Shown here: positions 7,615-15,330 of the stretch, piece by piece | How the letters are laid out: each line of letters opens with the position of its first letter | Position numbering within the stretch: position 1 is the stretch's first letter | Source: JAXGPP01 sp964436865 | Lineage (GTDB): Bacteria; Planctomycetota; Planctomycetia; Pirellulales; Thermoguttaceae | Assembly: GCA_964436865.1 (NCBI GenBank) | Contig: CAYTFK010000086.1 | Coordinates: 1 to 21,525 of the forward strand | Direction: 5' to 3' | DNA length: 21,525 nt | Notes under the pieces: model-generated | The model's input: the letters and a program-made list of their open reading frames with translations, nothing else | Told to the model about the DNA's origin: nothing | The model's database searches: none | Position numbers and translations under genes: made by a program

Positions 7615-8601
7615 TCAGCTTACGCCGTGCTGCTTGCGATGGTAGCCGCCGTCATAGTTCCGGGTGGTCTTGAAGCGTTCGAACTCGCCCTGGCTGCCGG
7701 GCTCGCGGGACCGAGCCAGCAGATCGCCAAGTTCCTGTTCGGTCATGGGCTGGAAGTTGCGGGCAACGCCGAGATCCTGGCGCAAATCGTCGCGGGAAGC
7801 GATGCCGCAAACGAGCGAGCTGATCGGAAGCGACAGCGCGTAGCGGCGGCAGTCCTCGGCGCGGATGCCGACCTCTTTGGGGATTGCCCCGCCGGCAAGC
7901 CCCTTCATGCCGATGACGCCGATTTCGCGGCGGTTGCACTCCGGCACGACTTCCTTCTGAAAACTGCTGTAATGGGCGTCGAGAATGTTGATCGGCATCT
8001 GCACTGTGTCCCACTCAAAAGGCTTCTTGAGCATGGCGAGATGGAACTTGGGATCCTTGTGCCCGGTGAAACCGATGAAGCGGACCTTGCCCGCTTCGCG
8101 AGCTTCGATGGCCGCTTTGATCGCCCCGCGCTCGAAGATCCAATCGGGATCATCGGGATAGTTGATCTCGTGGAACTGCCAGAGATCGAGGTGGTCGGTC
8201 TTCAACCGGCGCAGGCTGTCTTCAAGATTCTGGCGCGCGCCTTTGTAGTCGCGGTCGCAGCACTTGGTCATCAGGAAGACCTTTTCGCGGCGGCCACCGC
8301 TGGCCAGCGCCTTGCCCATCACCTCTTCGCTGCGGCCCTGGAGATAGTCCCAGGCATTGTCGAAGAAATTGACCCCCGCATCGATGGCTTCGTGCATGAC
8401 GGCGATGCCGTCCTCTTCCGGCAACGTGCCGATGTGGAAGCCGCCGAGGCAGATGATGGAGACCTGGACTCCGGTCTTTCCCAGCGGCCGCCTGGGCAGC
8501 CCGTGGGAATTGTCCTGCTGGGCAAGGACGGTGGAACTCAGCCCCGCAGCCAGACCGGCCGCCGCGGCCTTGAGGAACTCGCGTCGTGTGGCGTCGTTCA
8601 T
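7615..8601 (-). CDS. Tat-exported aldo/keto reductase
   Basis: NAD(P)H-dependent oxidoreductase of 328 aa. A twin-arginine signal TRREFLK (residues 5-11) followed by an Ala/Gly-rich hydrophobic stretch and a cleavage-like VLA-QQ predicts export in folded form with its cofactor. The aldo/keto reductase tetrad is Asp81, Tyr86 (FFDNAWDY), Lys113 (FLMTK) and His144 (LWQFHE). The terminal part GIASRDDL is also typical. The open frame extends to GTG 8607, but GGAGGTG sits 6 nt before ATG 8601 and would contain that GTG, so ATG 8601 is the better start. It is followed, 141 nt later on the same strand, by the NPCBM-domain protein. Substrate is unknown; a sugar or carbonyl compound in the periplasm-like compartment is a guess. 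Confidence 0.9.
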   Translation of the reverse strand: MNDATRREFLKAAAAGLAAGLSSTVLAQQDNSHGLPRRPLGKTGVQVSIICLGGFHIGTLPEEDGIAVMHEAIDAGVNFFDNAWDYLQGRSEEVMGKALASGGRREKVFLMTKCCDRDYKGARQNLEDSLRRLKTDHLDLWQFHEINYPDDPDWIFERGAIKAAIEAREAGKVRFIGFTGHKDPKFHLAMLKKPFEWDTVQMPINILDAHYSSFQKEVVPECNRREIGVIGMKGLAGGAIPKEVGIRAEDCRRYALSLPISSLVCGIASRDDLRQDLGVARNFQPMTEQELGDLLARSREPGSQGEFERFKTTRNYDGGYHRKQHGVS

Positions 8602-8688
8602 GTTCACCTCCGGTGAGAGAGTGCCAGCGTATGCGGCACCAGGCTGGCCAACGGGTGGTGCTCGGTGCGCGGGAAGGTCGACGGTGGT

Positions 8689-8717
8689 ATTCTATGGGGC
8701 CGGCCCGCGAATGTCCC
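8689..8717 (-). promoter_or_regulatory. Candidate promoter of the aldo/keto reductase gene
   Basis: Minus strand GGGACA (8717-8712), 17-nt spacer, TAGAAT (8694-8689): four of six and five of six consensus matches. The predicted 5' leader is about 80 nt. It lies in the divergent spacer shared with the thioredoxin-domain gene, for which no convincing promoter was found. Confidence 0.4.
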
Positions 8718-8842
8718 CCGCACTGCCGCTCCAGTTCGGGGGGGTTGTCTCTCGGCAGCCCCGTCTGGAACATTCCTCAATTCGTAACGAACCATTTTCT
8801 TGCGGCCGGGAGGCCGCCGACCGCTGGCAACGAGGAACACAC

Positions 8843-10123
8843 GTGAAGACGATCTCGCTTAGACGGCGATGGCTTGCGACGGCTGTTGTGGCATTGGTAG
8901 TGAGTCTTGCCGCCGCTTCGGCCTGGAACACGCTGCGGGCAGCCGAAGAGGGGGGGGCCGAGAAAGAGGGGACCACCCAGTCGGGGCCATCGGCGGATGT
9001 GGAAAGGGCGAAGGCCTCAGAGGAACCGGCCAAAGCCGATCCGTTCAAGGTTCCGGACGGGAGTCCTGAGGAACTGCTTCAGTATGTGGAGAGCCTCGTC
9101 CGAGAGCGGCCCGCGGAGATGACCTTCGAGAGCATGAGCGAGTTCCGCGGCAAGCTGGGCCGGGCTGTGCTCGAGGCGGCGGACAAGATTCTGGCAGGCA
9201 AGCCGACCGAAGATCAGGCAGCAGAGGCGGTCCGACTGAAACTGAGCGCTCTTGGCATTCTGGCCGGCTTGGGCGACGAGAAGGCAGCGGCGCAGCGCGA
9301 GCAACTACCCGGCGAACTCAAGAAGGAGGGCAAGAAGGAATTGGCCAGGCTGGCGGAAGGCATCCTGCTGGAGAGCGACCTCCGCCAGGCACGCGGCGCG
9401 CGGGCGGAAGAACTCACCGCTCTCGTGGGCCGCTTGAAGAAGTATCTCGCCGAGCAGCCGCTAGACCCGGCGGGCATCCGCCTGGCCATGACGGCCGCAC
9501 AGGCCATCGAACAGAGCGGCGAGGACAAGCTGGCGGCCGAGACCTACCGCGACCTGGCAAAGCTCTTCGCCAAGAGCGACGTCGAGGGAATCTCCGATCT
9601 GGTCAAGACACTGGAAGGCTCCGCTCGGCGGCTCAGCCTGGTGGGCAACAAGATGCACCTTGAGGGGAAGACGCTCGAGGGAAAAGACTTCGATTGGGAT
9701 GGCTACCGGGGCAAAGTCGTGCTCGTCGACTTCTGGGCCACCTGGTGCGGTCCCTGCCGGGCCATGCTGCCGCAACTGGTAGAACTGCACGAGCAGTACC
9801 GCGACCGCGGCTTCGATATCGTCGGCGTGAATCTCGACGACGAAGCGGAGGCGGTGGAAAGCTTCCTGAAGGCGAACGAGCTTCCCTGGGCCACGCTCTT
9901 CGACAACCACGAGGATGCCAAGGAGTCGATGGGACGGTACTACGGGATCCGCGTGATTCCCACGACGGTGCTCGTCGGCAAGGACGGCAAGGTGCTGGCT
10001 ACCAACCTCCACGGCGAGCAGATCAACCAGGCCCTGGCCGATCAATTGGGCCCCGCGGAAGAAGGCAAGAAGGGGGACGGCGAGAAGAAAGAGACATCGG
10101 CCGGCGAGAAACCCGAAGCGTAG
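8843..10123 (+). CDS. Secreted TlpA-like thioredoxin-domain protein with helical N-terminal region
   Basis: 426 aa. GTG 8843 is taken as the start because it has GAGGA 6 nt upstream and opens directly into a signal peptide (MKTISLRRRW, then a hydrophobic stretch to about residue 28); the frame is open further upstream but without coding character. Residues 30-70 are a charged, low-complexity linker. Residues 70-265 are mainly helical and rich in Lys, Glu and Ala, possibly a repeat-type adaptor. Residues 272-403 are a TlpA/ResA-like thioredoxin fold with the WCGPC active site at 301-305 and the cis-Pro motif VIPTT at 371-375. The tail is a Lys/Glu-rich disordered segment. Predicted role is thiol-disulphide exchange outside the cytoplasm; the target is unknown. 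Its stop is 4 nt from the convergent gene once the assembly gap is removed. Confidence 0.85.
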   Translation: MKTISLRRRWLATAVVALVVSLAAASAWNTLRAAEEGGAEKEGTTQSGPSADVERAKASEEPAKADPFKVPDGSPEELLQYVESLVRERPAEMTFESMSEFRGKLGRAVLEAADKILAGKPTEDQAAEAVRLKLSALGILAGLGDEKAAAQREQLPGELKKEGKKELARLAEGILLESDLRQARGARAEELTALVGRLKKYLAEQPLDPAGIRLAMTAAQAIEQSGEDKLAAETYRDLAKLFAKSDVEGISDLVKTLEGSARRLSLVGNKMHLEGKTLEGKDFDWDGYRGKVVLVDFWATWCGPCRAMLPQLVELHEQYRDRGFDIVGVNLDDEAEAVESFLKANELPWATLFDNHEDAKESMGRYYGIRVIPTTVLVGKDGKVLATNLHGEQINQALADQLGPAEEGKKGDGEKKETSAGEKPEA

Positions 10124-10172
10124 TTCCTCAGCGCACGAGCGACTCCATATCGGTGTCGAACCGCACTGAAAT
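10118..10172. repeat. Left copy of 55-bp assembly overlap
   Basis: Identical to 10273-10327. It contains the last bases of the thioredoxin-domain gene and the last codons of the opposite-strand gene. Duplication directly at both sides of the N run points to two contig ends sharing one k-mer, not to a biological repeat. Confidence 0.9.
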
Positions 10173-10272
10173 NNNNNNNNNNNNNNNNNNNNNNNNNNNN
10201 NNNNNNNNNNNNNNNNNNNNNNNNNNNNNNNNNNNNNNNNNNNNNNNNNNNNNNNNNNNNNNNNNNNNNNNN
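10173..10272. other. Assembly gap (100 N)
   Basis: Exactly 100 undetermined bases, the conventional filler length for a gap of unknown size. Because the same 55 bp flanks both sides, the real gap is probably zero or negative. Confidence 0.97.
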
Positions 10273-10327
10273 GCGTAGTTCCTCAGCGCACGAGCGACTC
10301 CATATCGGTGTCGAACCGCACTGAAAT
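10273..10327. repeat. Right copy of 55-bp assembly overlap
   Basis: Identical to 10118-10172. It holds the intact 3' end, with TGA stop at 10285-10283, of the minus-strand secreted protein gene, and it starts with a fragment of the thioredoxin gene end. Confidence 0.9.
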
Positions 10328-10759
10328 CACCCGCCACCGGCTCGTGCCTTCCGAGCCTACGCCGTTGCGGGGAGGCGGCCGGTAAAAGACGAAGTACCAG
10401 GCCACCGGGTAGTTTTCGCACTTGTAGAGGTAGCGGAAGACGGCCAGGTCGGTTCCTACCAGTCTGGCCGACAACCGTTCATATGTGCGATACTCGCCGC
10501 ATCGGTCCTTCAGTGTGCCAACGCCCTTGACCAGCGATTGGATCGCCTGGTCCTCCTTCGCCAGCGGGCTGTCCAACAGCAGTTCTGAGAATGCCTTCGG
10601 AGCTTCACCCCGCCCCAGGGCATCGAAGAATGTGACTACCTGGCCCTCGAGCAACTCAATTGCCGGATCGGACGGCTCCTGTGCCGAACCGGCTTTCACG
10701 CCAATCAGGACCAGCAGTGCGGCAGCAACAGTTGCGATCGATTTCGGGCGGGCATTCAT
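10283..10759 (-). CDS. Small secreted protein of unknown function, possibly NTF2-like
   Basis: 158 aa. ATG 10759 has GGAGG 9 nt upstream and opens into a signal peptide (MNARPKSIATVAAALLVLIG, cleavage probably after GSA in KAGSAQEP). The mature part begins with a helix containing VVTFFDALGRGEAPKAF and ends in alternating strands (AVFRYLYKCE, YPVAWYFVFY, WRVISVRFD). That order is reminiscent of NTF2/SnoaL-like folds, but this is only a pattern impression. Two cysteines, in DRCGEY and KCENY, could form a disulphide. It starts 53 nt after folC on the same strand and is probably co-transcribed. An open frame extends upstream into folC, but without a ribosome site. Its last codons also appear left of the N gap. 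Function unknown. Confidence 0.75.
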   Translation of the reverse strand: MNARPKSIATVAAALLVLIGVKAGSAQEPSDPAIELLEGQVVTFFDALGRGEAPKAFSELLLDSPLAKEDQAIQSLVKGVGTLKDRCGEYRTYERLSARLVGTDLAVFRYLYKCENYPVAWYFVFYRPPPRNGVGSEGTSRWRVISVRFDTDMESLVR

Positions 10760-10812
10760 GGGCGCATTCCTCCGGCTCACCCAGCCCATCATGATCCGAC
10801 CGGCGGCAACGA

Positions 10813-12237
10813 TCAACCCGCTATCTGCTCGAAGGGATGCCGGGCGATTTCGTTCCGCATCTCGGCGGCGATGAAGAACGAACCGGTAATCGCGATCAGA
10901 TCGCCGGGCGCGGCGGAGCGCCGGACCGCCCCCCAAGCCTCGGCCGGCGTCGCGCAGAGTTGAGCATCACCGCCGGTCAACTCGCGCCACAGGCCGAGCA
11001 GTTCCTCGGGCGGCACCGAGCGGGGATTGTTCAAGTAGCGGGTGAAGATTACTCGGTCGAAAACCCCTTCGAGCCGAGCCAGCATTCCCCGCAAATCCTT
11101 CTCCTGGGTGGTCGCGAAAATCAAATGTTTCTTATCGGCAAAGAAGCTCTCCTCCAAAGCTCGCACCAGGGCATCGACCGAGGCCAGGTTGTGGGCCGCA
11201 TCGACCACGACGGCCGGCTGGCGGGCAACCAGTTCGATTCGCGCCGGCCAGCGGACTTCTGCCAGGCCGCTCCGCACCGCCGCTTCCGCGATCTCCCACC
11301 CGCTCTGGCATAGCACGTCCAACGCGGCCAGGGCGACCGCCGCGTTCGCCGCCTGGTGCTCGCCGATCAGCCGGAGCGGCAGTCCCTGATAGCTCCGGCC
11401 GCTACTGGGACGGGTGTAGAAGAAGTCGAGCGATCCGAGGCCGGGGGCCCGTTCCAGCCCGCGCGGCGCGCGGTAGTGATAGCCAAAATCGCTTCCCAGT
11501 TCGATGAGGCGGCAAACCCGCTGCTGGCATACATGGCGGATGACCTCCCGCGCCCCAGATGTGGTCACCCCGCTGACCACCGGCACACCCGGCTTGATGA
11601 TCCCGGCTTTCTCCCAGGCGATCGATTCGAGCGTGTTGCCCAACTGCTTCATGTGGTCGAAGCTGATCGAGGTGATCACGGCCACCTGCGGTTGGCAGAC
11701 GTTGGTCGAGTCGAGTCGGCCGCCAAGCCCGACTTCCAGCACGGCGACGTCGACGCGGCGCTCGGCGAAATAGCAGAGCGCCATGGCGGTGGTGATGTCG
11801 AAATAGGTCGGACCGTCTTCCGGCGGCGCGCACCGGGCCGCTTCGGCATCCATCACCTGGACGATCGGCAGCAGCCGATCCACCAGTCCAACGAAATCCT
11901 CTTCCGAGCAGGGCTGGCCGTCGATCGCCAGGCGCTCCTCGATCCGTTCCAGGTGGGGCGAGGTAAAAACTCCGGTGCGCAAGCCCGCGGCCTTGAGGAT
12001 CGAGCCGATCATCGCCGACGTCGAGCCCTTGCCCTTGGTGCCCGCGATATGAACCACCCGGAGGCCTTGCTGCGGATTGCCCAACCGGGCGAGGAGTTCG
12101 ACCATCCGTTCGAGCTTGAACTCGCGGGCACGGTAGGGAACGGAGATCGCCCGTTCATAGTTGATCCGGTCGTAGAGGAACCTCAGCGCGGCCTCGCGCC
12201 GTGAAGCCAGTTCAGGAGAGGCAGTCGGTGGCAGCAT
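10813..12237 (-). CDS. folC: Bifunctional folylpolyglutamate synthase / dihydrofolate synthase
   Basis: Adds glutamate to dihydropteroate and to folates in the cytosol, using ATP. 474 aa, slightly above the usual 420-450. The P-loop HIAGTKGKGSTS is at residues 63-74 and TSPHLERIEERL at 92-103, both FolC signatures. The Mur-ligase central domain continues through TYFDITTAMALCYFA, VGLGGRLDSTN and SFDHMKQLGNT, and the C-terminal domain includes VVDAAHNLASVDAL. The start at ATG 12237 has no clear Shine-Dalgarno, but LYDRINYER lies just inside it, as expected near a FolC N-terminus. It is divergent from the ABC operon and is followed by the small secreted protein. A promoter could not be identified. 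Confidence 0.95.
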   Translation of the reverse strand: MLPPTASPELASRREAALRFLYDRINYERAISVPYRAREFKLERMVELLARLGNPQQGLRVVHIAGTKGKGSTSAMIGSILKAAGLRTGVFTSPHLERIEERLAIDGQPCSEEDFVGLVDRLLPIVQVMDAEAARCAPPEDGPTYFDITTAMALCYFAERRVDVAVLEVGLGGRLDSTNVCQPQVAVITSISFDHMKQLGNTLESIAWEKAGIIKPGVPVVSGVTTSGAREVIRHVCQQRVCRLIELGSDFGYHYRAPRGLERAPGLGSLDFFYTRPSSGRSYQGLPLRLIGEHQAANAAVALAALDVLCQSGWEIAEAAVRSGLAEVRWPARIELVARQPAVVVDAAHNLASVDALVRALEESFFADKKHLIFATTQEKDLRGMLARLEGVFDRVIFTRYLNNPRSVPPEELLGLWRELTGGDAQLCATPAEAWGAVRRSAAPGDLIAITGSFFIAAEMRNEIARHPFEQIAG

Positions 12238-12415
12238 GTTCGAGGCCGGGGTCGGGTCGGAAAGGAGCCGGGAATCGTTGCTTCGAGGGATGGATTGCCG
12301 TGCCGAGACTGTTCCCGCTTCACCGGACTTGGATCCTGCCGCGATGCTCGATCAAACAGATACGATACCGCATCTTTGGCCTTCTTGGAGACCCCTCTCA
12401 ATGGGAGGTCCCGCC

Positions 12416-12444
12416 TTGATGCCAAAGGAAAGCGGATTTATAGT
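12416..12444 (+). promoter_or_regulatory. Sigma70-like promoter of the ABC operon
   Basis: TTGATG (12416-12421), exactly 17 nt, then TATAGT (12439-12444): four of six and five of six consensus matches with ideal spacing. The predicted start is near 12451, giving a leader of about 100 nt before ATG 12552. The 12-bp palindrome GTGAA-AG-TTCAC at 12443-12454 overlaps the end of the -10 and the predicted start, where a repressor could bind. Confidence 0.6.
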
Positions 12445-12448
12445 GAAA

Positions 12449-12491
12449 GTTCACCCTCTCCGTTCTCATCGACGGCGGGTGAACCCCCGCC
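12449..12491 (+). promoter_or_regulatory. Leader with mutually exclusive hairpins
   Basis: Two perfect inverted repeats share bases. GTTCACCC (12449-12456) pairs with GGGTGAAC (12477-12484), an 8-bp stem with a 20-nt loop. GGCGGG (12474-12479) pairs with CCCGCC (12486-12491), a 6-bp stem. Forming one disrupts the other. This is the layout of a switchable or 5'-protective leader. No known riboswitch class was recognised, and no T-run follows either stem. Confidence 0.4.
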
Positions 12492-12551
12492 ATTCGTGCG
12501 ACGTACTACATCGCAAACGGTCTGCCAGTCGCGACCCCTCGAGGCATTATT

Positions 12552-13445
12552 ATGTCGGACATCGTCATCGAAACCAGGAATCTCACGAAAGTCTACCGCG
12601 ACTTCTGGGGTCGACAGAAGGTCCGGGCGCTGAAGGCCCTGGACCTGGAGATCCGCCGCGGCGAGATCTTCGGCCTGCTCGGCCCCAACGGTTCAGGGAA
12701 GACGACCACCATGAAGCTGCTCTTGGGTCTGCTCTTTCCCACCAGCGGCCAGGCATTGGTGTTCGGCAAAGACGCCACCGACGTCACCAAGAACGAGCGG
12801 ATCGGCTACCTCCCCGAAGAATCCTACCTCTACCGCTTCCTCAACGCCGAGGAAACGCTCGACTTCTACGGCCGGCTGTTCACCATTCCCGCGGCCGTCC
12901 GCAAGCAGCGGATTGCCCACCTCATCGAGATGGTCGGGTTGACTTCGGCCAAGCGGCGGCAGTTGCGCGAGTATTCCAAGGGTATGACCCGCCGCATCGG
13001 CTTGGCGCAGGCGCTGATCAACGATCCCGAATTAATCCTGCTGGACGAGCCCACTTCGGGTCTCGACCCGATCGGCACCCGGGCCATGAAAGACTTGATC
13101 CTGGATCTCAAGTCCCAGGGCAAAACGATCGTCATGTGCAGCCACCTGCTGGCCGACGTGCAGGACGTGTGCGACCGCATCGGCATCCTCTACCAGGGCG
13201 AACTGAAGGAACTCGGCCGTGTCGACAGCCTGCTCAAGGTCCGCGACGTGACGGAGATTCACGCCACGGGTTTGAGCGACGACGCCCAGCAGGAGATCAA
13301 GGACGTCATCGCCCGACACAATGGCACGCTGGTCTCCGTCGGCAATCCCACGACGACCCTTGAGGATCTGTTCCTCAAGATCATCGCCGAGAGCGAAGCC
13401 CATCCAGGACGTCGCGTGCGAGGAGGGGCTGACGATGGTCAATGA
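12552..13445 (+). CDS. ABC transporter ATP-binding protein
   Basis: 297-aa cytosolic ATPase that would drive the adjacent membrane permease. Walker A GPNGSGKT is at residues 44-51, signature YSKGM at 141-145 in place of LSGGQ, Walker B LILLDEP at 161-167, D-loop SGLD, and switch His198. At the Q-loop position the sequence is GYLPEES, with Glu where Gln is usual. These features fit the NatA-like subfamily that pairs with ABC-2 permeases. ATG 12552 has GAGG 7 nt upstream, inside a CCTCGAGG palindrome at 12537-12544. The gene overlaps the permease start by 11 nt. The C-terminal region after residue 215 resembles the regulatory tail of such ATPases. Cargo unknown. Confidence 0.93.
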   Translation: MSDIVIETRNLTKVYRDFWGRQKVRALKALDLEIRRGEIFGLLGPNGSGKTTTMKLLLGLLFPTSGQALVFGKDATDVTKNERIGYLPEESYLYRFLNAEETLDFYGRLFTIPAAVRKQRIAHLIEMVGLTSAKRRQLREYSKGMTRRIGLAQALINDPELILLDEPTSGLDPIGTRAMKDLILDLKSQGKTIVMCSHLLADVQDVCDRIGILYQGELKELGRVDSLLKVRDVTEIHATGLSDDAQQEIKDVIARHNGTLVSVGNPTTTLEDLFLKIIAESEAHPGRRVRGGADDGQ

Positions 13446-15330
13446 AAAAGCGGTTCCGCCGCTCGAACAGTGGCTGCTGCCGGCGGCCGCGTGGTGGTTG
13501 CTCGTCCTCGCCGGAGTATCGCTGGCGGCGCTGGTGGTCGGCTACGTGATCGCCACCCTGCAGCACGGCCCGGTCGGGGCACTTCGCGTTACCTGGGGCG
13601 TCATCAAGTCGGGGATCGGCGACCTGGTGCGGATCTCGCCGCGGCGCACGATCGCCCTGGCGTGGCTCGCCGTGAAGGAATCGATCCGCCGCCGCGTGGT
13701 GGTGGGCTTTGGCGTCTTCATTCTCGTTCTACTGTTCGCCGGGTGGTTTCTCGATCCCGGCAGCCCCGATCCGGCCAAGCTGTATCTCAGTTTTGTGCTC
13801 ACCGCCACCGGCTATCTGGTGCCGCTGTTGGCACTGTTGCTCAGCGCGTTCAGCCTGCCCAACGACATCCGCACGCGAACCCTTTATACGGTCGTCACCA
13901 AGCCGGTCCGGGCCAGCGAAATCGTCCTCGGCCGCATTCTCGGTTTCGCCGCCATCACGACCGGGTTGCTGATCGTGATGGCCCTGCTGAGCTACTTCTT
14001 CGTGGTGACCGGCGTGTCGCACACGCACACGCTCACGGCCGACGATCTCCGCCCCACCGGCACGGCGGAGGGCGGCAAACGCGATCTGGTGGGCGACACC
14101 GGCCGCACCAACAAGCACCGGCACCACATCTTCATCGACAGCGAAGGCGGAGCCCGCGTCGATGCGACCCACGGCCACACCCACGACCTGGTCGTCAAGA
14201 ACGACGGCAGCTATGAGCTGAGCACCCCTCGAGGGATGCTCGTGGCCCGCGTTCCCGTGTACGGAAAGCTTGCCTTCCGCGACCGCGACGGCCGGGACAC
14301 ATCGAAGGGCATCAATGTCGGCGACGAGTGGATGTATCGCAGCTACATCCAGGGCGGAAGTCCGGCGGCCGCCATGTGGACCTTCACCAACCTGACACCG
14401 GAGCGGTTTCCCGACAGTTTGCCGCTGGAGGCCACAATCGGCGTCTTCCGCACTCACAAGGGTGAAATCACCCGCGGTGTGCTCGGCAGTATTTCGGTCC
14501 GCAATCCCGACACCGGTCTGACTGTGGAGACCGAGATTTTCGAGGCCAAGGAATTCGCCGTCAACGAGTTCTCGATCCCCCGCAAGATCACCAAGTTTTC
14601 CAGCGCGCAGGTCATCAGCCGGCAAGTCGACACCATCGAGGGCATCAAGTCGTTTCCGCCGCTTGATCAGCGCGATCCCGAGTTGGCCAAGAAGTCGGAA
14701 TACGACCTGTTCCAGGACCTTGTCACCGCCGACGGCCGCACCGAGATCTGGCTGCGGTGTCTCGAGCCGGGCCAGTACTACGGGGCCGCGGAGTTGGACG
14801 CCTACCTCCGGGCATCGAATGCCCCGTTCTGGGCCAACTTCCTCAAAGGCTACTACGGCATCTGGCTGCAGACGATCCTGGTGATCGGTTTCGGCGTGAT
14901 GTTCAGCACCTTCCTCAGCGGCCCGGTGGCCATGCTGGCCACCTTGGGCGCCTTGCTCGGGGGCTATTTCAACGACTTCATGTACAGCCTGGCGGTTGGC
15001 CGCACCGTCGAGGGCGACATTGTCTACGGCGGCGGGCCCGTCGAGTCGCTGATCCGACTGGTCAAGCAGCAGAACATCATGACCGAAATGGATCCCAGCC
15101 TGGGAGCCACCGTGGCGCAGATGATGGACGTAGCCCTGGGCTACGGCCTGCGGGTGATGGCGACCATCCTGCCGTCATTCGGCGATTTCAGTTACGCCAA
15201 CTACGTCGCCTCCGGCTTTGACGTCGCGGGCAACGTCATTCTCGTCCGCACCATCACGGCCCTGGCCTTCCTCATACCCGTCTTCATCGCCGGGTATCTG
15301 TGCCTGAAGAATCGCGAGGTGGCGCAATGA
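13435..15330 (+). CDS. ABC-2 type permease with large His-rich extracytoplasmic insertion
   Basis: 631 aa membrane protein. ATG 13435 follows AGGAGGGG and overlaps the ATPase end. Predicted membrane segments lie near residues 13-41, 91-105, 118-141 and 169-192, then a soluble insertion of about 280 residues (193-470), then segments near 475-520 and 602-623. The middle motif NDIRTRTLYTVVTKPV (143-158) is typical of ABC-2 permeases. The insertion begins with a His cluster: SHTHT at 195-199, KHRHH at 227-231, THGHTH at 245-250, eight His in 55 residues, which could bind metal. The rest of the insertion is beta-rich. It is translationally coupled to both neighbours, so the three products probably form one complex. 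Substrate unknown; export or a structural role at the envelope is possible. Confidence 0.85.
   Translation: MVNEKAVPPLEQWLLPAAAWWLLVLAGVSLAALVVGYVIATLQHGPVGALRVTWGVIKSGIGDLVRISPRRTIALAWLAVKESIRRRVVVGFGVFILVLLFAGWFLDPGSPDPAKLYLSFVLTATGYLVPLLALLLSAFSLPNDIRTRTLYTVVTKPVRASEIVLGRILGFAAITTGLLIVMALLSYFFVVTGVSHTHTLTADDLRPTGTAEGGKRDLVGDTGRTNKHRHHIFIDSEGGARVDATHGHTHDLVVKNDGSYELSTPRGMLVARVPVYGKLAFRDRDGRDTSKGINVGDEWMYRSYIQGGSPAAAMWTFTNLTPERFPDSLPLEATIGVFRTHKGEITRGVLGSISVRNPDTGLTVETEIFEAKEFAVNEFSIPRKITKFSSAQVISRQVDTIEGIKSFPPLDQRDPELAKKSEYDLFQDLVTADGRTEIWLRCLEPGQYYGAAELDAYLRASNAPFWANFLKGYYGIWLQTILVIGFGVMFSTFLSGPVAMLATLGALLGGYFNDFMYSLAVGRTVEGDIVYGGGPVESLIRLVKQQNIMTEMDPSLGATVAQMMDVALGYGLRVMATILPSFGDFSYANYVASGFDVAGNVILVRTITALAFLIPVFIAGYLCLKNREVAQ

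Noticed and set aside
10118..10327. 55-bp direct repeat as a mobile-element target duplication or attachment site
   Set aside because: The copies abut a 100-N filler exactly, contain two gene ends, and have a length typical of an assembler k-mer; an insertion is not needed to explain them.
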